The notes under the pieces are model-generated. The model saw only the letters and a list, made by a program, of their open reading frames with translations, was not told where the DNA came from and ran no database searches. From Acidovorax sp. GBBC 1281 (GTDB taxonomy: Bacteria > Pseudomonadota > Gammaproteobacteria > Burkholderiales > Burkholderiaceae_C), in NCBI RefSeq assembly GCF_028473645.1, contig NZ_CP097269.1, positions 2,126,001-2,190,000 of the forward strand: a DNA stretch of 64,000 nt, in the 5' to 3' direction. A program made the translations under genes and the position numbers. This document shows, piece by piece, positions 9,156 to 19,703 of this stretch; position 1 is the first letter of the stretch, and each line of letters starts with the position of its first letter.

Positions 9156-9392
9156 GAGATGACCTACCACCTGCAACTCAATGCGGCGCTCGGGCCGGAG
9201 ATGAACTCTCTCGGCGCCGTGCTCGATGCGCGCAGCACCTCGACCTGGATCGCCACAGGCCTCGTGTTCGCCGTGGAAATCGGGCTCTTCGAGGTCTGCC
9301 GACGGAACTTCGCGAAGCGGTGGAGCGCTACGCAGGAAGCGATCGAGCGCGTCATGCAACTGGGCGTGGCCGGTAAAGGGAGGAGCGCATGA
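9155..9392 (+). pseudogene. C-terminal fragment of an ABC permease (branched-chain type?)
   Basis: From the junction at about 9155 the plus strand reads ITEMTYHLQLNAALGPEM followed by a membrane-like segment (WIATGLVFAVEIGLFEVCRRNF) and a basic tail, ending at TGA 9390-9392. It overlaps the following ATPase remnant by 4 bases (ATGA), as a LivM-type permease gene overlaps livG. I therefore read it as the 3' end of such a permease. The assignment rests on position and a single hydrophobic segment. Confidence 0.45.
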
Positions 9393-9709
9393 TGGCGGTC
9401 GCAGAAGGAATTCCGACGCTGGAGTTGCGCGATCCGCGCAAGCGCTTCGGTAAGACCGAAATCATCTGCGGCGCCAACTTGGCCGTGAAGGCAGGCGAGC
9501 GCGTGGCCATCATTGGCCCCAACGGCGCAGGCAAATCCACCATCCGCGCGAGCGGCGAGTCGGTGCTGCTCATCGAGCAGAAGCTCACCATCGCCATGCG
9601 CATCTCCGACCGGGCCCTGGCCATGGGCCACGGCAGCATCGTGTTCGACGGCACGCCCGAAGGCCTGCGCGAAAACACGGCGGTGCGCAAGGAGTGGCTA
9701 GAGGTATAG
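9389..9709 (+). pseudogene. LivG-LivF chimera: two ABC ATPase fragments fused by deletion
   Basis: Residues 1-47 are the N-terminus of a LivG-like ATPase, ending in an intact Walker A (IIGPNGAGKST). The sequence then jumps straight to a LivF-like C-terminus (SVLLIEQKLTIAMRISDRALAMGHGSIVFDGTPEGL). Signature motif, Walker B and about 130 residues of each parent are missing, so the 106-residue product cannot be a working ATPase. An in-frame deletion running from within livG to the end of livF would produce it. Confidence 0.7.
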
Positions 9710-10019
9710 CAGCCTTGCAACGCCGCAGATCGACGGCCGGGCCGTTTCCGGGGCTTTGCCATCGCAGCACGAATCCGTGGTCATTTACGCAGTGACTTTC
9801 AAAGTTTTCAGCGACGCGGAGGCGTTTCCGCGGCTGTTTGTGGAGGTTTGCCGCCGGACCACACTGCGACTCACAGTCAAGATGCGATGCTCGCCGTTAC
9901 CCTGCAGATGAGCCGGCGATGCCTCCCTCAAATGCTCGCGGGCCATCAACAATCGACGGGGGCGTACTTGTGCTTACCAACAGTGAAAGGCCATGCACTG
10001 ACAATGTGTCTATTGGAAT
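9710..10019. other. Gene-free stretch between ABC remnants and candidate effector
   Basis: Both strands contain only short frames without recognisable protein sequence, ribosome site or RNA structure. Base composition is lower in GC than the flanking catabolic genes, in keeping with acquired DNA. Confidence 0.5.
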
Positions 10020-10667
10020 TCAACGGTTTCCTCGACGGCTTTCTTCTCCAAGCGCCCTATATTGTTGGGTGTAATTTTGTAGGTCAAAACGTGCATTGGT
10101 GAGTAGTTCCCGGTTGATTTCTATTTGATCCGGATTGCCGTCTTCTACGGCTTGTGCAAGATCTTCGGTCACAGTTTGAATCAATAGCTGCGTGTCTTCT
10201 ATGGACTGTCGAAGCTGCTGGGCGACCTCGCGACTAGGGACGACATTGACATTGTTCGATGAAGAAGCGCCAGTTGTTCGGACCCGCTTGCCTCCGCCCG
10301 GGAGAGAGTGGGGCGTGAGCGGAATTTCTATCCCTCCAACAGCCGGCATGAAGCCGCGCGCCTGCAGTTTATCGAGTGCAACCCGGTGAGGGTCATTGGA
10401 CGGACCTGCTTGTTCGGCGATGCCATGGCGCTGTGCGTCGAAAGTCTGGGTGAGCCGTGTTTTCTGGGCTAACGGGCTCTCGGCTCGCGCTTGCATCGGC
10501 ATTGGTGCCGTGCGCTTGGCTGCTGGCATTCCTTGGAGTTCGGGATGAGCCAGTTTTGCTGATGGTCCCGACGAACCGGCGGCTTGTTTTGTATGGCGTT
10601 GCGTCTCCTCAAGCGTCTGGGAACGCGTGGAGTTACTACTGGACGATTTAATGGAACTGCTAAGCAT
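10020..10667 (-). CDS. Candidate type III secreted effector, Ser-rich (unknown function)
   Basis: A 215-residue protein with no recognised enzymatic domain. The first 40 residues hold 12 serines with many polar residues (MLSSSIKSSSSNSTRSQTLE), the composition typical of type III secretion signals. The middle is Pro/Gln-rich and the end (about residues 145-205, REVAQQLRQSIEDTQLLIQ...) looks helical or coiled-coil. Codon use is lower in GC than neighbouring genes. A PIP box and matching -10 element lie just upstream at 10697-10757. It is flanked by transporter remnants and an IS fragment, so horizontal acquisition is likely. Secretion is inferred, not shown. Confidence 0.7.
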   Translation of the reverse strand: MLSSSIKSSSSNSTRSQTLEETQRHTKQAAGSSGPSAKLAHPELQGMPAAKRTAPMPMQARAESPLAQKTRLTQTFDAQRHGIAEQAGPSNDPHRVALDKLQARGFMPAVGGIEIPLTPHSLPGGGKRVRTTGASSSNNVNVVPSREVAQQLRQSIEDTQLLIQTVTEDLAQAVEDGNPDQIEINRELLTNARFDLQNYTQQYRALGEESRRGNR

Positions 10668-10696
10668 GGAGAATATTTGTTAGTTAGAAGGCCGCA

Positions 10697-10757
10697 AGCA
10701 TGGGCCCGGTACAGAAATTGAGGAGCGATGCTGCGAAAAGCTGTTTCCCATTCCGAA
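10697..10757 (-). promoter_or_regulatory. HrpX-type PIP box and -10 element
   Basis: On the minus strand, TTCGG (10757-10753), exactly 15 bases, then TTCGC (10737-10733) match the plant-inducible promoter consensus TTCGB-N15-TTCGB. Thirty bases further on lies CATGCT (10702-10697), fitting the YANNNT -10 box normally found 30-32 bases after a PIP box. The ATG at 10667 follows about 30 bases later. This layout predicts HrpX-dependent expression with the type III secretion regulon. Confidence 0.78.
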
Positions 10758-10854
10758 AGAATCTCATGGATCCAAGCGGTGCCGTGAGATAGCTCCCTGA
10801 TTCCCCGGCCCCGTCCTGTCGCTTATCTTTGGAGATAGGAAAAGGACTGTGCAT

Positions 10855-11088
10855 ATGACTAGGCATACGGAGTCAGTAGAGGTAGTCGTTAAAGACCAGC
10901 GCCGCAGGCGCTGGTCCCTCGCAGAGAAGTCGGCACTGGTGCGCCGCACCTACGAACTAGGCATGAGCGTGTCGCTGGTGGCTCGGCAGGAAGGCGTGTC
11001 GGCGGGGCTGCTGTTCCAGTGGCGCAAGCTCGAACGACAGGGAGCCTTGACCGCCGTGTCTGCTGGTGAAGCTGTGGTGCCGCCGCGT
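10855..11088 (+). pseudogene. IS3-family (IS2-like) orfA fragment
   Basis: ATG 10855 opens MTRHTESVEVVVKDQRRRRW and continues with a helix-turn-helix (LVRRTYELGMSVSLVARQEGVSAGLLFQWRKLERQGAL), the start of an IS2-type OrfA DNA-binding protein. After about 78 residues the similarity ends, and the frame runs into the promoter region of the FadB-like gene. No orfB and no terminal repeats are seen, so only an end fragment of the element remains. Confidence 0.75.
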
Positions 11089-11145
11089 TTTCTGTCCCAG
11101 CCGGGACAACATTGGCTGGCATCCGCGCCCGGACTCTCTAGAATC

Positions 11146-11165
11146 AAAAGCACGATCGTTCTTTT
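11146..11165. promoter_or_regulatory. TetR-like operator before the acyl-CoA cluster
   Basis: AAAAGCACGATCGTTCTTTT is a 20-base palindrome broken at one pair only, centred on ACGATCGT. It lies just after TAGAAT (11139-11144), which could serve as a -10 box, and 33 bases before the FadB-like start codon. Palindromes of this shape are used by TetR-type repressors of fatty-acid degradation. The cognate regulator is not in the window. Confidence 0.6.
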
Positions 11166-11197
11166 CTAGTTTTCTAGATCAAACCAAGGGACAAGCA

Positions 11198-13297
<2,100 letters not shown>

Positions 13298-13346
13298 CCC
13301 GACCGACCGCACCGCACGTGTCCCCCCGAATCCCAAGGAATTGCAC

Positions 13347-14522
13347 ATGACCTCCGCAGTGATCGTTTCCACCGCCCGCACGCCGCTCGCCAAGAGCTGG
13401 AAGGGCTCGTTCAACATGACCCACGGCGCCACGCTGGGCGGCCATGCCGTGCAGCACGCCATCGCGCGCGCCGGCATCGACGGCGCGGAAGTGGAAGACG
13501 TCATCATGGGTTGCGCCAACCCCGAGGGCGCCACGGGCGCCAACATCGCGCGCCAGATCGCGCTGCGCGCCGGCCTGCCGGTCAGCGTGTCGGGCGTGAC
13601 GGTGAACCGCTTTTGCTCGTCGGGCCTGCAGACCATCGCCCTGGCCGCGCAGCGCATCATCGCCGGCGAGGCCGACGTGTACGTGGCCGGCGGCGTGGAG
13701 AGCATCTCCTGCGTGCAGCAGGAGATGAACCTGCACATGCTGCGCGACCTGGCGCTGGCCAAGGCCAAGCCCGAGATCTACTGGAGCATGCTGGAGACCG
13801 CCGAGCAGGTCGCCAAGCGCTACGGCATCGGCCGAGACGCCATGGACGAGTACGGCGCCGCCAGCCAGCAGCGGGCCTGCGCCGCGCAGGCGGCTGGCAA
13901 GTTCGACGACGAGATCGCCCCCATCACCGTGACGGCCGGCGTGGCCGACAAGGTGCGCGGCCTCATCACCCAGCAGGTGACGGTCTCCAGGGACGAGGGC
14001 ACGCGCGAAGGCACCACCAAGGAAGGCATCAGCGGCATCCGCCCGGCCATGCCCGGCGGCGTGATCTCGGCCGGCAACGCCAGCCAGTTCTCCGACGGTG
14101 CCGGCGCCTGCGTGCTGGTGAGCGAGGACTACGCCAGCCGCAAGGGCCTGAAGCCCCTGGGCCGCTTCCTGGGCTTCGCGGTGGCGGGCTGCGAGCCCGA
14201 CGAGATGGGCATCGGCCCCGTGTTCGCCGTGCCCAAGGTGCTCAAGAAGCTGGGCCTCACGGTGAACGACATCGACCTGTGGGAGCTGAACGAGGCCTTC
14301 GCCGTGCAGGTGCTGTACTGCCGCGACAAGCTGGGCATTCCCGCCGACCGCCTGAACGTGAACGGCGGCGCCATCGCCCTGGGCCACCCCTACGGCGTGA
14401 GCGGCCAGCGCCTCACGGGCCATGCGCTCATCGAAGGCAAGCGCCGCGGCGCCAAGCGCGTGGCAGTGACCATGTGCATCGGCGGCGGCATGGGTGCGGC
14501 CGGCATCTTCGAAGTGCTGTAA
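13347..14522 (+). CDS. Acetyl-CoA acyltransferase (thiolase)
   Basis: A 391-residue thiolase that cleaves 3-ketoacyl-CoA with CoA in beta-oxidation. The nucleophile is Cys90 in [15 protein letters not shown]. The base pair of the second half is visible as [10 protein letters not shown] (His) and [15 protein letters not shown] (Cys near the C-terminus), and [11 protein letters not shown] precedes [12 protein letters not shown]. The start at ATG 13347 follows AAGGA. It lies 50 bases after the FadB-like gene, the usual partner order. Family preference between degradative FadA and biosynthetic PhaA types cannot be settled by eye, but the context favours degradation. Confidence 0.92.
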   Translation: MTSAVIVSTARTPLAKSWKGSFNMTHGATLGGHAVQHAIARAGIDGAEVEDVIMGCANPEGATGANIARQIALRAGLPVSVSGVTVNRFCSSGLQTIALAAQRIIAGEADVYVAGGVESISCVQQEMNLHMLRDLALAKAKPEIYWSMLETAEQVAKRYGIGRDAMDEYGAASQQRACAAQAAGKFDDEIAPITVTAGVADKVRGLITQQVTVSRDEGTREGTTKEGISGIRPAMPGGVISAGNASQFSDGAGACVLVSEDYASRKGLKPLGRFLGFAVAGCEPDEMGIGPVFAVPKVLKKLGLTVNDIDLWELNEAFAVQVLYCRDKLGIPADRLNVNGGAIALGHPYGVSGQRLTGHALIEGKRRGAKRVAVTMCIGGGMGAAGIFEVL

Positions 14523-14539
14523 CCGCACGGGGCACGCCC

Positions 14540-15010
14540 ATGGCCGCGCCACCCGTCACCGTGCCGCCCGAGGCCTTCCTGGCCATGGGCCGCGAGGTGC
14601 TGGCGGCGCAGCCCTTCAGCGTGCTGCTGGGCGCCGAACTGCACGCGTTCGCCCCGGGCGGGTGCGAACTGCACCTGCCCGTCACCGAGCAGATCCGCCA
14701 GCAGCACGGCTTCGTGCACGGCGGGGCGGTGAGCTACCTGGCCGACAACGCGCTCACCTACGCGGGCGGCTCGGCGCTGCGGGTGCCGGTGGTCACCTCG
14801 GAGTTCAAGATCAACTACGTGCGGCCCGCCGTGGGCGAGCGCCTGGTGGCGCGCGCCCAGGCCGTGCATGCGGGGGCGTCACAGGCGGTCTGCCGCTGCG
14901 ACGTGTTCGCGGTGCAGGGCGGGGTGGAAAAGCTCTGCGCCATCGCCCAGGGCACCATCGTGGCCCTGCCGCCGCATGCCGCGCCTTCGCCAACGGCTTC
15001 GCCCAGCTGA
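14540..15010 (+). CDS. PaaI-family hotdog thioesterase
   Basis: A 156-residue single hotdog-fold protein. The conserved loop QQHGFVHGGAVSYLADNALTYAGG contains the HGG signature of PaaI/YdiI-type acyl-CoA thioesterases, and the strand EFKINYVRPAVGERLVARAQ is characteristic. It would release free acids from stalled CoA intermediates. ATG 14540 lies 17 bases after the thiolase stop, within the same transcription unit. Confidence 0.88.
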   Translation: MAAPPVTVPPEAFLAMGREVLAAQPFSVLLGAELHAFAPGGCELHLPVTEQIRQQHGFVHGGAVSYLADNALTYAGGSALRVPVVTSEFKINYVRPAVGERLVARAQAVHAGASQAVCRCDVFAVQGGVEKLCAIAQGTIVALPPHAAPSPTASPS

Positions 15011-15028
15011 ACGCCGGTGGTGATTTTT

Positions 15029-15045
15029 GCTATTGTTTTTGTAGC
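15029..15045. repeat. GCTA-N9-TAGC palindrome, copy 2
   Basis: GCTATTGTTTTTGTAGC lies between the thioesterase stop and the acyl-CoA dehydrogenase start. It is AT-rich against a very GC-rich background and shares the exact arm and loop lengths of the other copies. This copy lacks the CTAGGGCAT module. Confidence 0.65.
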
Positions 15046-15093
15046 GGAATGCCGCCGCATTCATTGCGGTGAAGCCTTATTCGATGTCCCATC

Positions 15094-16947
15094 ATGAGCC
15101 TGCGCACCACGGTTGATTTCTTGCTCTACGACTGGCTGGACGCTCCCGCGCTGCAGGCGCGCGAGCGCTTTGCCGACCATTCGCGCGAAACCTTCGATGC
15201 GGTGCTGGACACCTGCGAGCGCATCGCCCGCGAAAAGTACGCCCCGTTCAACCGCCTGGTGGACACCGAGGAGCCGCGCTTCGACGGCGAGAAGGTGATC
15301 CTGCCGCAGGCCACGCACGAGGCGCGCCGCGCCTATGCCGAGTCGGGCCTGCTGGGCGCCGCGCAGGATTACGAGCTGGGCGGCATGCAGCTGCCTTACA
15401 CGGTGGAGGCGGCGGCCAACAGCTTCTTCGCCGCGGCGTCGGTCAGCATCGGATCCAACCTGCTCACCTCGGGCAACGCCAACCTGCTGATGGCGCACGG
15501 CACGTCGGCGCAGCAGCAGGTGTTCGCGCACAACGAATTCAACGGCCGCTGGGCCGGCACCATGTGCCTGTCGGAGCCGCAGGCGGGCTCGTCCCTCTCG
15601 GACGTGGCCACGCGCGCCGTGCCGGATGGCGATGGCGGCGGCGATGCCTGGCAGCAGGACGCGCTGGGCCCGCGCTACCGCCTCACCGGCAACAAGATGT
15701 GGATCTCCTCCGGCGACCACGAGCTGACCGAGAACATCGTGCACCTGGTGCTGGCCAAGATCCCCGGGCCGGACGGCAAGCTGGTGCCGGGCACGCGGGG
15801 CATCTCGCTGTTCATCGTGCCCAAGCGGCTCGTCGATGCGCAGGGCCAGCTCACGGGCGTGCGCAACGACGTGGCGCTGGCGGGGCTCAACCACAAGCTG
15901 GGCTGGCGCGGCACGACGAACACGCTGCTCAACTTCGGCGAGGGGCGCTACCCGGTCGAGGGGCGCGCGGGCGCCATCGGCTACCTGGTGGGGCAGCCGG
16001 GCGAGGGCCTGAAGTGCATGTTCCACATGATGAACGAGGCGCGCATCGCCATCGGCATGGCCGCGACCATGCTGGGCCTGGCCGGCTACCACGCCAGCCT
16101 GGACTATGCGAAGAACCGGCCGCAGGGCCGTCTGCTGGGCAAGGCCGGCAAGGCCGGCAAGGACGCGAGCGCCCCCCAGGTGCGCCTGATCGAGCATGCC
16201 GACATCAAGCGCATGCTGATGGCGCAAAAGAGCTACGGCGAGGGCGCGCTGGCGCTCAACCTGTACTGCGCGCGCCTGGTGGACGAACAGCACACCGGCA
16301 CCTCGCCCGACGCCGACGAGGCGCGGCTGCTGCTGGAGGTGCTGACGCCGATTGCCAAGAGCTGGCCCAGCGAGTGGTGCCTGGAGGCCAATTCGCTCGC
16401 CATCCAGATCCACGGCGGCTACGGCTACACGCGCGACTTTCCCGTGGAGCAGTACTGGCGTGACAACCGCCTGAACATGATCCACGAGGGCACGCACGGC
16501 ATCCAGGCGCTGGACCTGCTGGGCCGCAAGGTGCTGATGGAAAACGGCCGGGGCCTGCAGCTGCTGGCCGCGCGCATCAACGCCACCGTGGAGCAGGCCA
16601 TCCAGCAGCCCGCGCTGGCGGCGCACGCCAACGCGCTGGCCCAGGCGCTGCAGCAGGTGGGCGCGGCCACCAAGGCCGCCTGGGCGACGGGAGAGCCCAC
16701 CGAGGCGCTCGCCAACGCCGTGCCCTACATGCAGGCCTTCGGCCACACGGTGCTGGCCTGGGTGTGGCTGGACGTGGCCCTGGCCACGCTGCGCGCCGAT
16801 GCCGCGCAGGCCGCGCCCGCGAGCGTGGGCCGCCTGGGCGCGGCGCGCTACTTCTTTCATTACGAGCTGCCCAAGATCGGCGCCTGGCTGAACGTGGTGC
16901 GCACGCGCGACGACACTTGCGCCAGCCTGCCGGAAGACGCGTTCTGA
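15094..16947 (+). CDS. Acyl-CoA dehydrogenase, long form
   Basis: A 617-residue flavoprotein that introduces the alpha-beta double bond, the first step of beta-oxidation. Visible blocks are MCLSEPQAGSSLSDVATRA (FAD/acyl-CoA contact), KMWISSGDHELTENIVHLVLAK, the helical core MNEARIAIGMAATMLGLAGY and the active-site-type DNRLNMIHEGTHGIQALDLLGRKV. About 120 extra residues follow, the C-terminal extension of the roughly 600-residue subgroup common in beta- and gammaproteobacteria. It sits downstream of the thiolase and thioesterase and completes a full beta-oxidation set with them. Confidence 0.92.
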   Translation: MSLRTTVDFLLYDWLDAPALQARERFADHSRETFDAVLDTCERIAREKYAPFNRLVDTEEPRFDGEKVILPQATHEARRAYAESGLLGAAQDYELGGMQLPYTVEAAANSFFAAASVSIGSNLLTSGNANLLMAHGTSAQQQVFAHNEFNGRWAGTMCLSEPQAGSSLSDVATRAVPDGDGGGDAWQQDALGPRYRLTGNKMWISSGDHELTENIVHLVLAKIPGPDGKLVPGTRGISLFIVPKRLVDAQGQLTGVRNDVALAGLNHKLGWRGTTNTLLNFGEGRYPVEGRAGAIGYLVGQPGEGLKCMFHMMNEARIAIGMAATMLGLAGYHASLDYAKNRPQGRLLGKAGKAGKDASAPQVRLIEHADIKRMLMAQKSYGEGALALNLYCARLVDEQHTGTSPDADEARLLLEVLTPIAKSWPSEWCLEANSLAIQIHGGYGYTRDFPVEQYWRDNRLNMIHEGTHGIQALDLLGRKVLMENGRGLQLLAARINATVEQAIQQPALAAHANALAQALQQVGAATKAAWATGEPTEALANAVPYMQAFGHTVLAWVWLDVALATLRADAAQAAPASVGRLGAARYFFHYELPKIGAWLNVVRTRDDTCASLPEDAF

Positions 16948-17080
16948 CCGCGCCCGGCCATCGCTCCCGGGACACCGCCGGGCGCCGGTCCGCAGCACAA
17001 TGCACCGGCGCCGCGCGGATCGGGCAACGTTCAGGCAGGCCGCGCCGGCCCCCCATCACCACCAACGAGGAGACCCCGAC

Positions 17081-17872
17081 ATGACCCGCACCATCCAACA
17101 ACTGTTCGACCTCTCCGGCAAGACCGCGCTGGTCACCGGCGGCTCGCGCGGGCTGGGGCTGCAGCTGGCGCAGGCGCTGGGCGAGGCCGGCGCGCGCATC
17201 GTGCTCAGCTCGCGCAAGGCTTCCGATCTGGAGGAGGCCACGGCCACCTTGCAGCAGGCCGGCATCGACACGCGCTGGATCGCCGCCGACTGCGCGCAGG
17301 AGACCGACATCCGCCGCCTGGCCGACGAGACGCTGCAGCGCGTGGGCGATGTGGACATCCTCGTCAACAACGCCGGTGCCGCCTGGGGCGCCCCGGCCGA
17401 GGACCACCCGGTGGAGGCCTGGGACAAGGTGATGAATCTGAACGTGCGCGGCTACTTCATCCTGAGCCAGCAGATCGCCAAGCGCAGCATGATCGGGCGG
17501 CGCAGCGGCAGCATCATCAACGTGGCCTCCATCGCCGGCCTGGGCGGCAACCCCAGCGGCATGAACACCATCGCTTACAACACCTCCAAGGGCGCCGTGA
17601 TCAACTTCACCCGTGCGCTGGCCGCCGAGTGGGGCAAGTACAACCTTCGCGTGAACGCCATCTGCCCAGGCTTCTTCCCGAGCCGGATGACGGTGGGCAC
17701 CCTGAAGGCCATGGGCGAGGAAAAGCTCGCCAACCATGCGCCGCTCGGACGGCTGGGCGACGACGAAGACCTGAAGGGCCTGTGCGTGCTGTACGCCAGC
17801 GATGCCGGCAAGCACATCACCGGCCAGTGGCTGGCCGTGGACGGCGGCGTAAGCATCGTCACGGGCGGCTGA
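17081..17872 (+). CDS. Short-chain dehydrogenase/reductase
   Basis: A 263-residue classical SDR: cofactor motif TGGSRGLGLQLA, NNAG (ILVNNAGAAWG), and catalytic Ser-Tyr-Lys with YNTSKGA. Substrate is probably a hydroxyacyl or related alcohol linked to the acyl-CoA cluster, though classical SDRs cannot be assigned by sequence alone. Start ATG 17081 follows GAGGAGA. It lies 133 bases after the acyl-CoA dehydrogenase and is followed directly by a tandem repeat that begins inside its stop codon. Confidence 0.88.
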   Translation: MTRTIQQLFDLSGKTALVTGGSRGLGLQLAQALGEAGARIVLSSRKASDLEEATATLQQAGIDTRWIAADCAQETDIRRLADETLQRVGDVDILVNNAGAAWGAPAEDHPVEAWDKVMNLNVRGYFILSQQIAKRSMIGRRSGSIINVASIAGLGGNPSGMNTIAYNTSKGAVINFTRALAAEWGKYNLRVNAICPGFFPSRMTVGTLKAMGEEKLANHAPLGRLGDDEDLKGLCVLYASDAGKHITGQWLAVDGGVSIVTGG

Positions 17873-18042
17873 ATGTGGCCCCCACGGTCGCGCACTGCGT
17901 GTCGCTTCCTGCCCCCCAAAGGGGGCCGCGTTTCGCCTTGGGGCGGCCCGGCGGCGAAATGTGGCCCCCACGGTCGCGCACTGCGTGTCGCTTCCTGCCC
18001 CCCAGGGGGGCGCGTTTCGCCTTGGGGCGGCCCGGCGGCGAA
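17872..18042. repeat. Tandem duplication of an about 86-bp intergenic unit
   Basis: The block starting AATGTGGCCCCCACGGTCGC at 17872 recurs at 17958 with only a few differences in its G-run (CCCCCCAAAGGGGG against CCCCCCAGGGGGG). Each unit contains a C-run/G-run hairpin and then CCTTGGGGCGGCCCGGCGGCGA. The first unit overlaps the last base of the SDR gene. The form is that of a mobile intergenic repeat, possibly doubling as a transcription terminator. Confidence 0.85.
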
Positions 18043-18134
18043 ACCTCCGCCACCTCTCCGGCGGCGCTGGTGAGGCGGGCGGTGTGTTTTCGTGGCTATG
18101 CTTTTCGTCTTTCCATTGATTCCTGGAGTGCCCT

Positions 18135-18578
18135 GTGCTGAGTTTTGGTGTCGAAATTCCTTTTGTCGATGAGCTGGGCTTCACGCTGCACCACATGAAG
18201 GGTGGCGCGTCCGAGCTGCACTACGAAGCGCGGCCGGAGCACATGAACTCGTTCGACGTCACGCACGGCGGCGCCTCCATGACGCTGCTGGACGTGGCCA
18301 TGGCCACGGCGGCGCGCAGCGACACGCCCGACTTCGGGGTCGTCACCATCGAGATGAAGACCAGCTTCATGCAGCCCGCGCGCGGCCCGCTGGTGGCGCG
18401 GGGGCGGCTCATCCACCGCACCGTGTCCATGGCCTTCACCGAAGGCACGGTCACCGATGCGGAAGGCCGCGTGTGCTGCCATGCCACCGGCACCTTCAAG
18501 TACGTGCGGCGCAAGCCAGCCCAGCCCGGTGCGCCCGACGGCGCGGGCGCGACGGAGGGCGCACTGCCCACCGATTGA
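18135..18578 (+). CDS. Hotdog-fold thioesterase (PaaI/YigI type)
   Basis: A 147-residue hotdog protein with the loop MNSFDVTHGGASMTLLDVAMATAA (HGG motif) and the strand VVTIEMKTSFMQPARGPLVARGRL. It is a second acyl-CoA thioesterase candidate in the cluster. The start is GTG 18135 and the next in-frame ATG is well inside the domain. It precedes the MDR reductase gene, separated by a short palindromic repeat. Confidence 0.82.
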   Translation: MLSFGVEIPFVDELGFTLHHMKGGASELHYEARPEHMNSFDVTHGGASMTLLDVAMATAARSDTPDFGVVTIEMKTSFMQPARGPLVARGRLIHRTVSMAFTEGTVTDAEGRVCCHATGTFKYVRRKPAQPGAPDGAGATEGALPTD

Positions 18579-18649
18579 CCCACCCGCCGCCAACCCGCCA
18601 GGGTTCGGAGCCCTATCGCCTGCCAGCGCAATGAAAACGCCGGCATGCT

Positions 18650-18666
18650 GCTATCAAAAAAATAGT
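18650..18666. repeat. GCTA-N9-TAGC palindrome, copy 3
   Basis: GCTATCAAAAAAATAGT lies 18 bases before the start of the MDR reductase gene, just ahead of its AAGGAG ribosome site. The last base departs from the consensus. It could form a small hairpin in the 5' leader of that mRNA. Confidence 0.6.
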
Positions 18667-18684
18667 CAACCTAAGGAGTCCAAC

Positions 18685-19701
18685 ATGCCCAGCAACGAAC
18701 AGATCCTGCTCGACAACCGCCCCCAGGGCGAAGCCGCCACCAGCAACTTCAAGCGGGTGACCACCGACACGCCGGCCCTGAAGGACGGCGAGGTGCTGGT
18801 GCGCCACCACTACCTCAGCCTGGACCCGTACATGCGCGGCCGCATGAACGACAGCAAGAGCTACGCGGCCAGCCAGCCGCTGGGCGAGGTGATGATCGGC
18901 GGCACGGTGGGCGAGGTGGCGGAAAGCCGCCACCCGAAGTTCGCCGTGGGCGACAAGGTCGTCGGCATGGGCGGCTGGCAGCAGTACAGCGTGGTCGACG
19001 GCAACGCCCCCGGCATGCTGCGCAAGGTCGATACCACCCACGTGCCGCTGTCGCACTACCTGGGTGCCGTGGGCATGCCGGGCGTGACCGCCTGGTACGG
19101 CCTGGTGAAGATCATCGCGCCCAAGGCCGGTGAAACGGTGGTGGTGAGCGCGGCCACCGGCGCGGTGGGCAGTGCCTTCGCCGCGCTGGCCAAGGCCCGC
19201 GGCTGCCGCGTGGTCGGCATTGCCGGCGGCCCCGAAAAGTGCAAGTACGCGACCGAGGAACTGGGCTTCGACGCCTGCATCGACCACCGCGAGCACGGCG
19301 ACCTCAAGGCCATGTCCAAGGCCCTGAAAGAAGCCTGCCCGAATGGCATCGACGGCCACTTCGAGAACGTGGGCGGCTACATCCTCGACGCCGTGCTGCT
19401 GCGCGCCAACGCCTTCGCCCGCGTGGCCGTGTGCGGCATGATTGCCGGCTACGACGGCCAGCCGCTGCCGCTGCAGAACCCCGCGCTGATCCTGGTGAAC
19501 CGCATGAAGATCGAAGGCTTCATCGTGAGCGAGCACATGGAAATCTGGCCCGAGGCGCTCAAGGAACTGGGCACGCTGGTCGGCTCCGGCAAACTGCGCC
19601 CGCGCGAGACCATCGCCGAGGGCCTGGCCGCGGCGCCCGAGGCCTTCCTGGGCCTGCTCAAGGGCAAGAACTTCGGCAAGCAGCTCGTCAAGCTCGTCTG
19701 A
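18685..19701 (+). CDS. NADP-dependent MDR-family oxidoreductase (CurA/leukotriene B4 12-HD type)
   Basis: A 338-residue zinc-free medium-chain reductase. The N-terminal domain contains LVRHHYLSLDPYMRGRMND, the fingerprint of the prostaglandin/2-alkenal reductase group, and the Rossmann part shows VVVSAATGAVGSAFAALAKARGCRVVGIAGG with FENVGG further on. Relatives reduce alpha,beta-unsaturated ketones or aldehydes with NADPH. ATG 18685 follows AAGGAG. Its stop lies two bases before the GNAT start, so these are co-transcribed. Confidence 0.9.
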   Translation: MPSNEQILLDNRPQGEAATSNFKRVTTDTPALKDGEVLVRHHYLSLDPYMRGRMNDSKSYAASQPLGEVMIGGTVGEVAESRHPKFAVGDKVVGMGGWQQYSVVDGNAPGMLRKVDTTHVPLSHYLGAVGMPGVTAWYGLVKIIAPKAGETVVVSAATGAVGSAFAALAKARGCRVVGIAGGPEKCKYATEELGFDACIDHREHGDLKAMSKALKEACPNGIDGHFENVGGYILDAVLLRANAFARVAVCGMIAGYDGQPLPLQNPALILVNRMKIEGFIVSEHMEIWPEALKELGTLVGSGKLRPRETIAEGLAAAPEAFLGLLKGKNFGKQLVKLV

Positions 19702-19703
19702 CG

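Noticed and set aside
17872..18042. The tandem repeat as a CRISPR remnant
   Set aside because: Two contiguous units of about 86 bp with no spacers and no cas genes.
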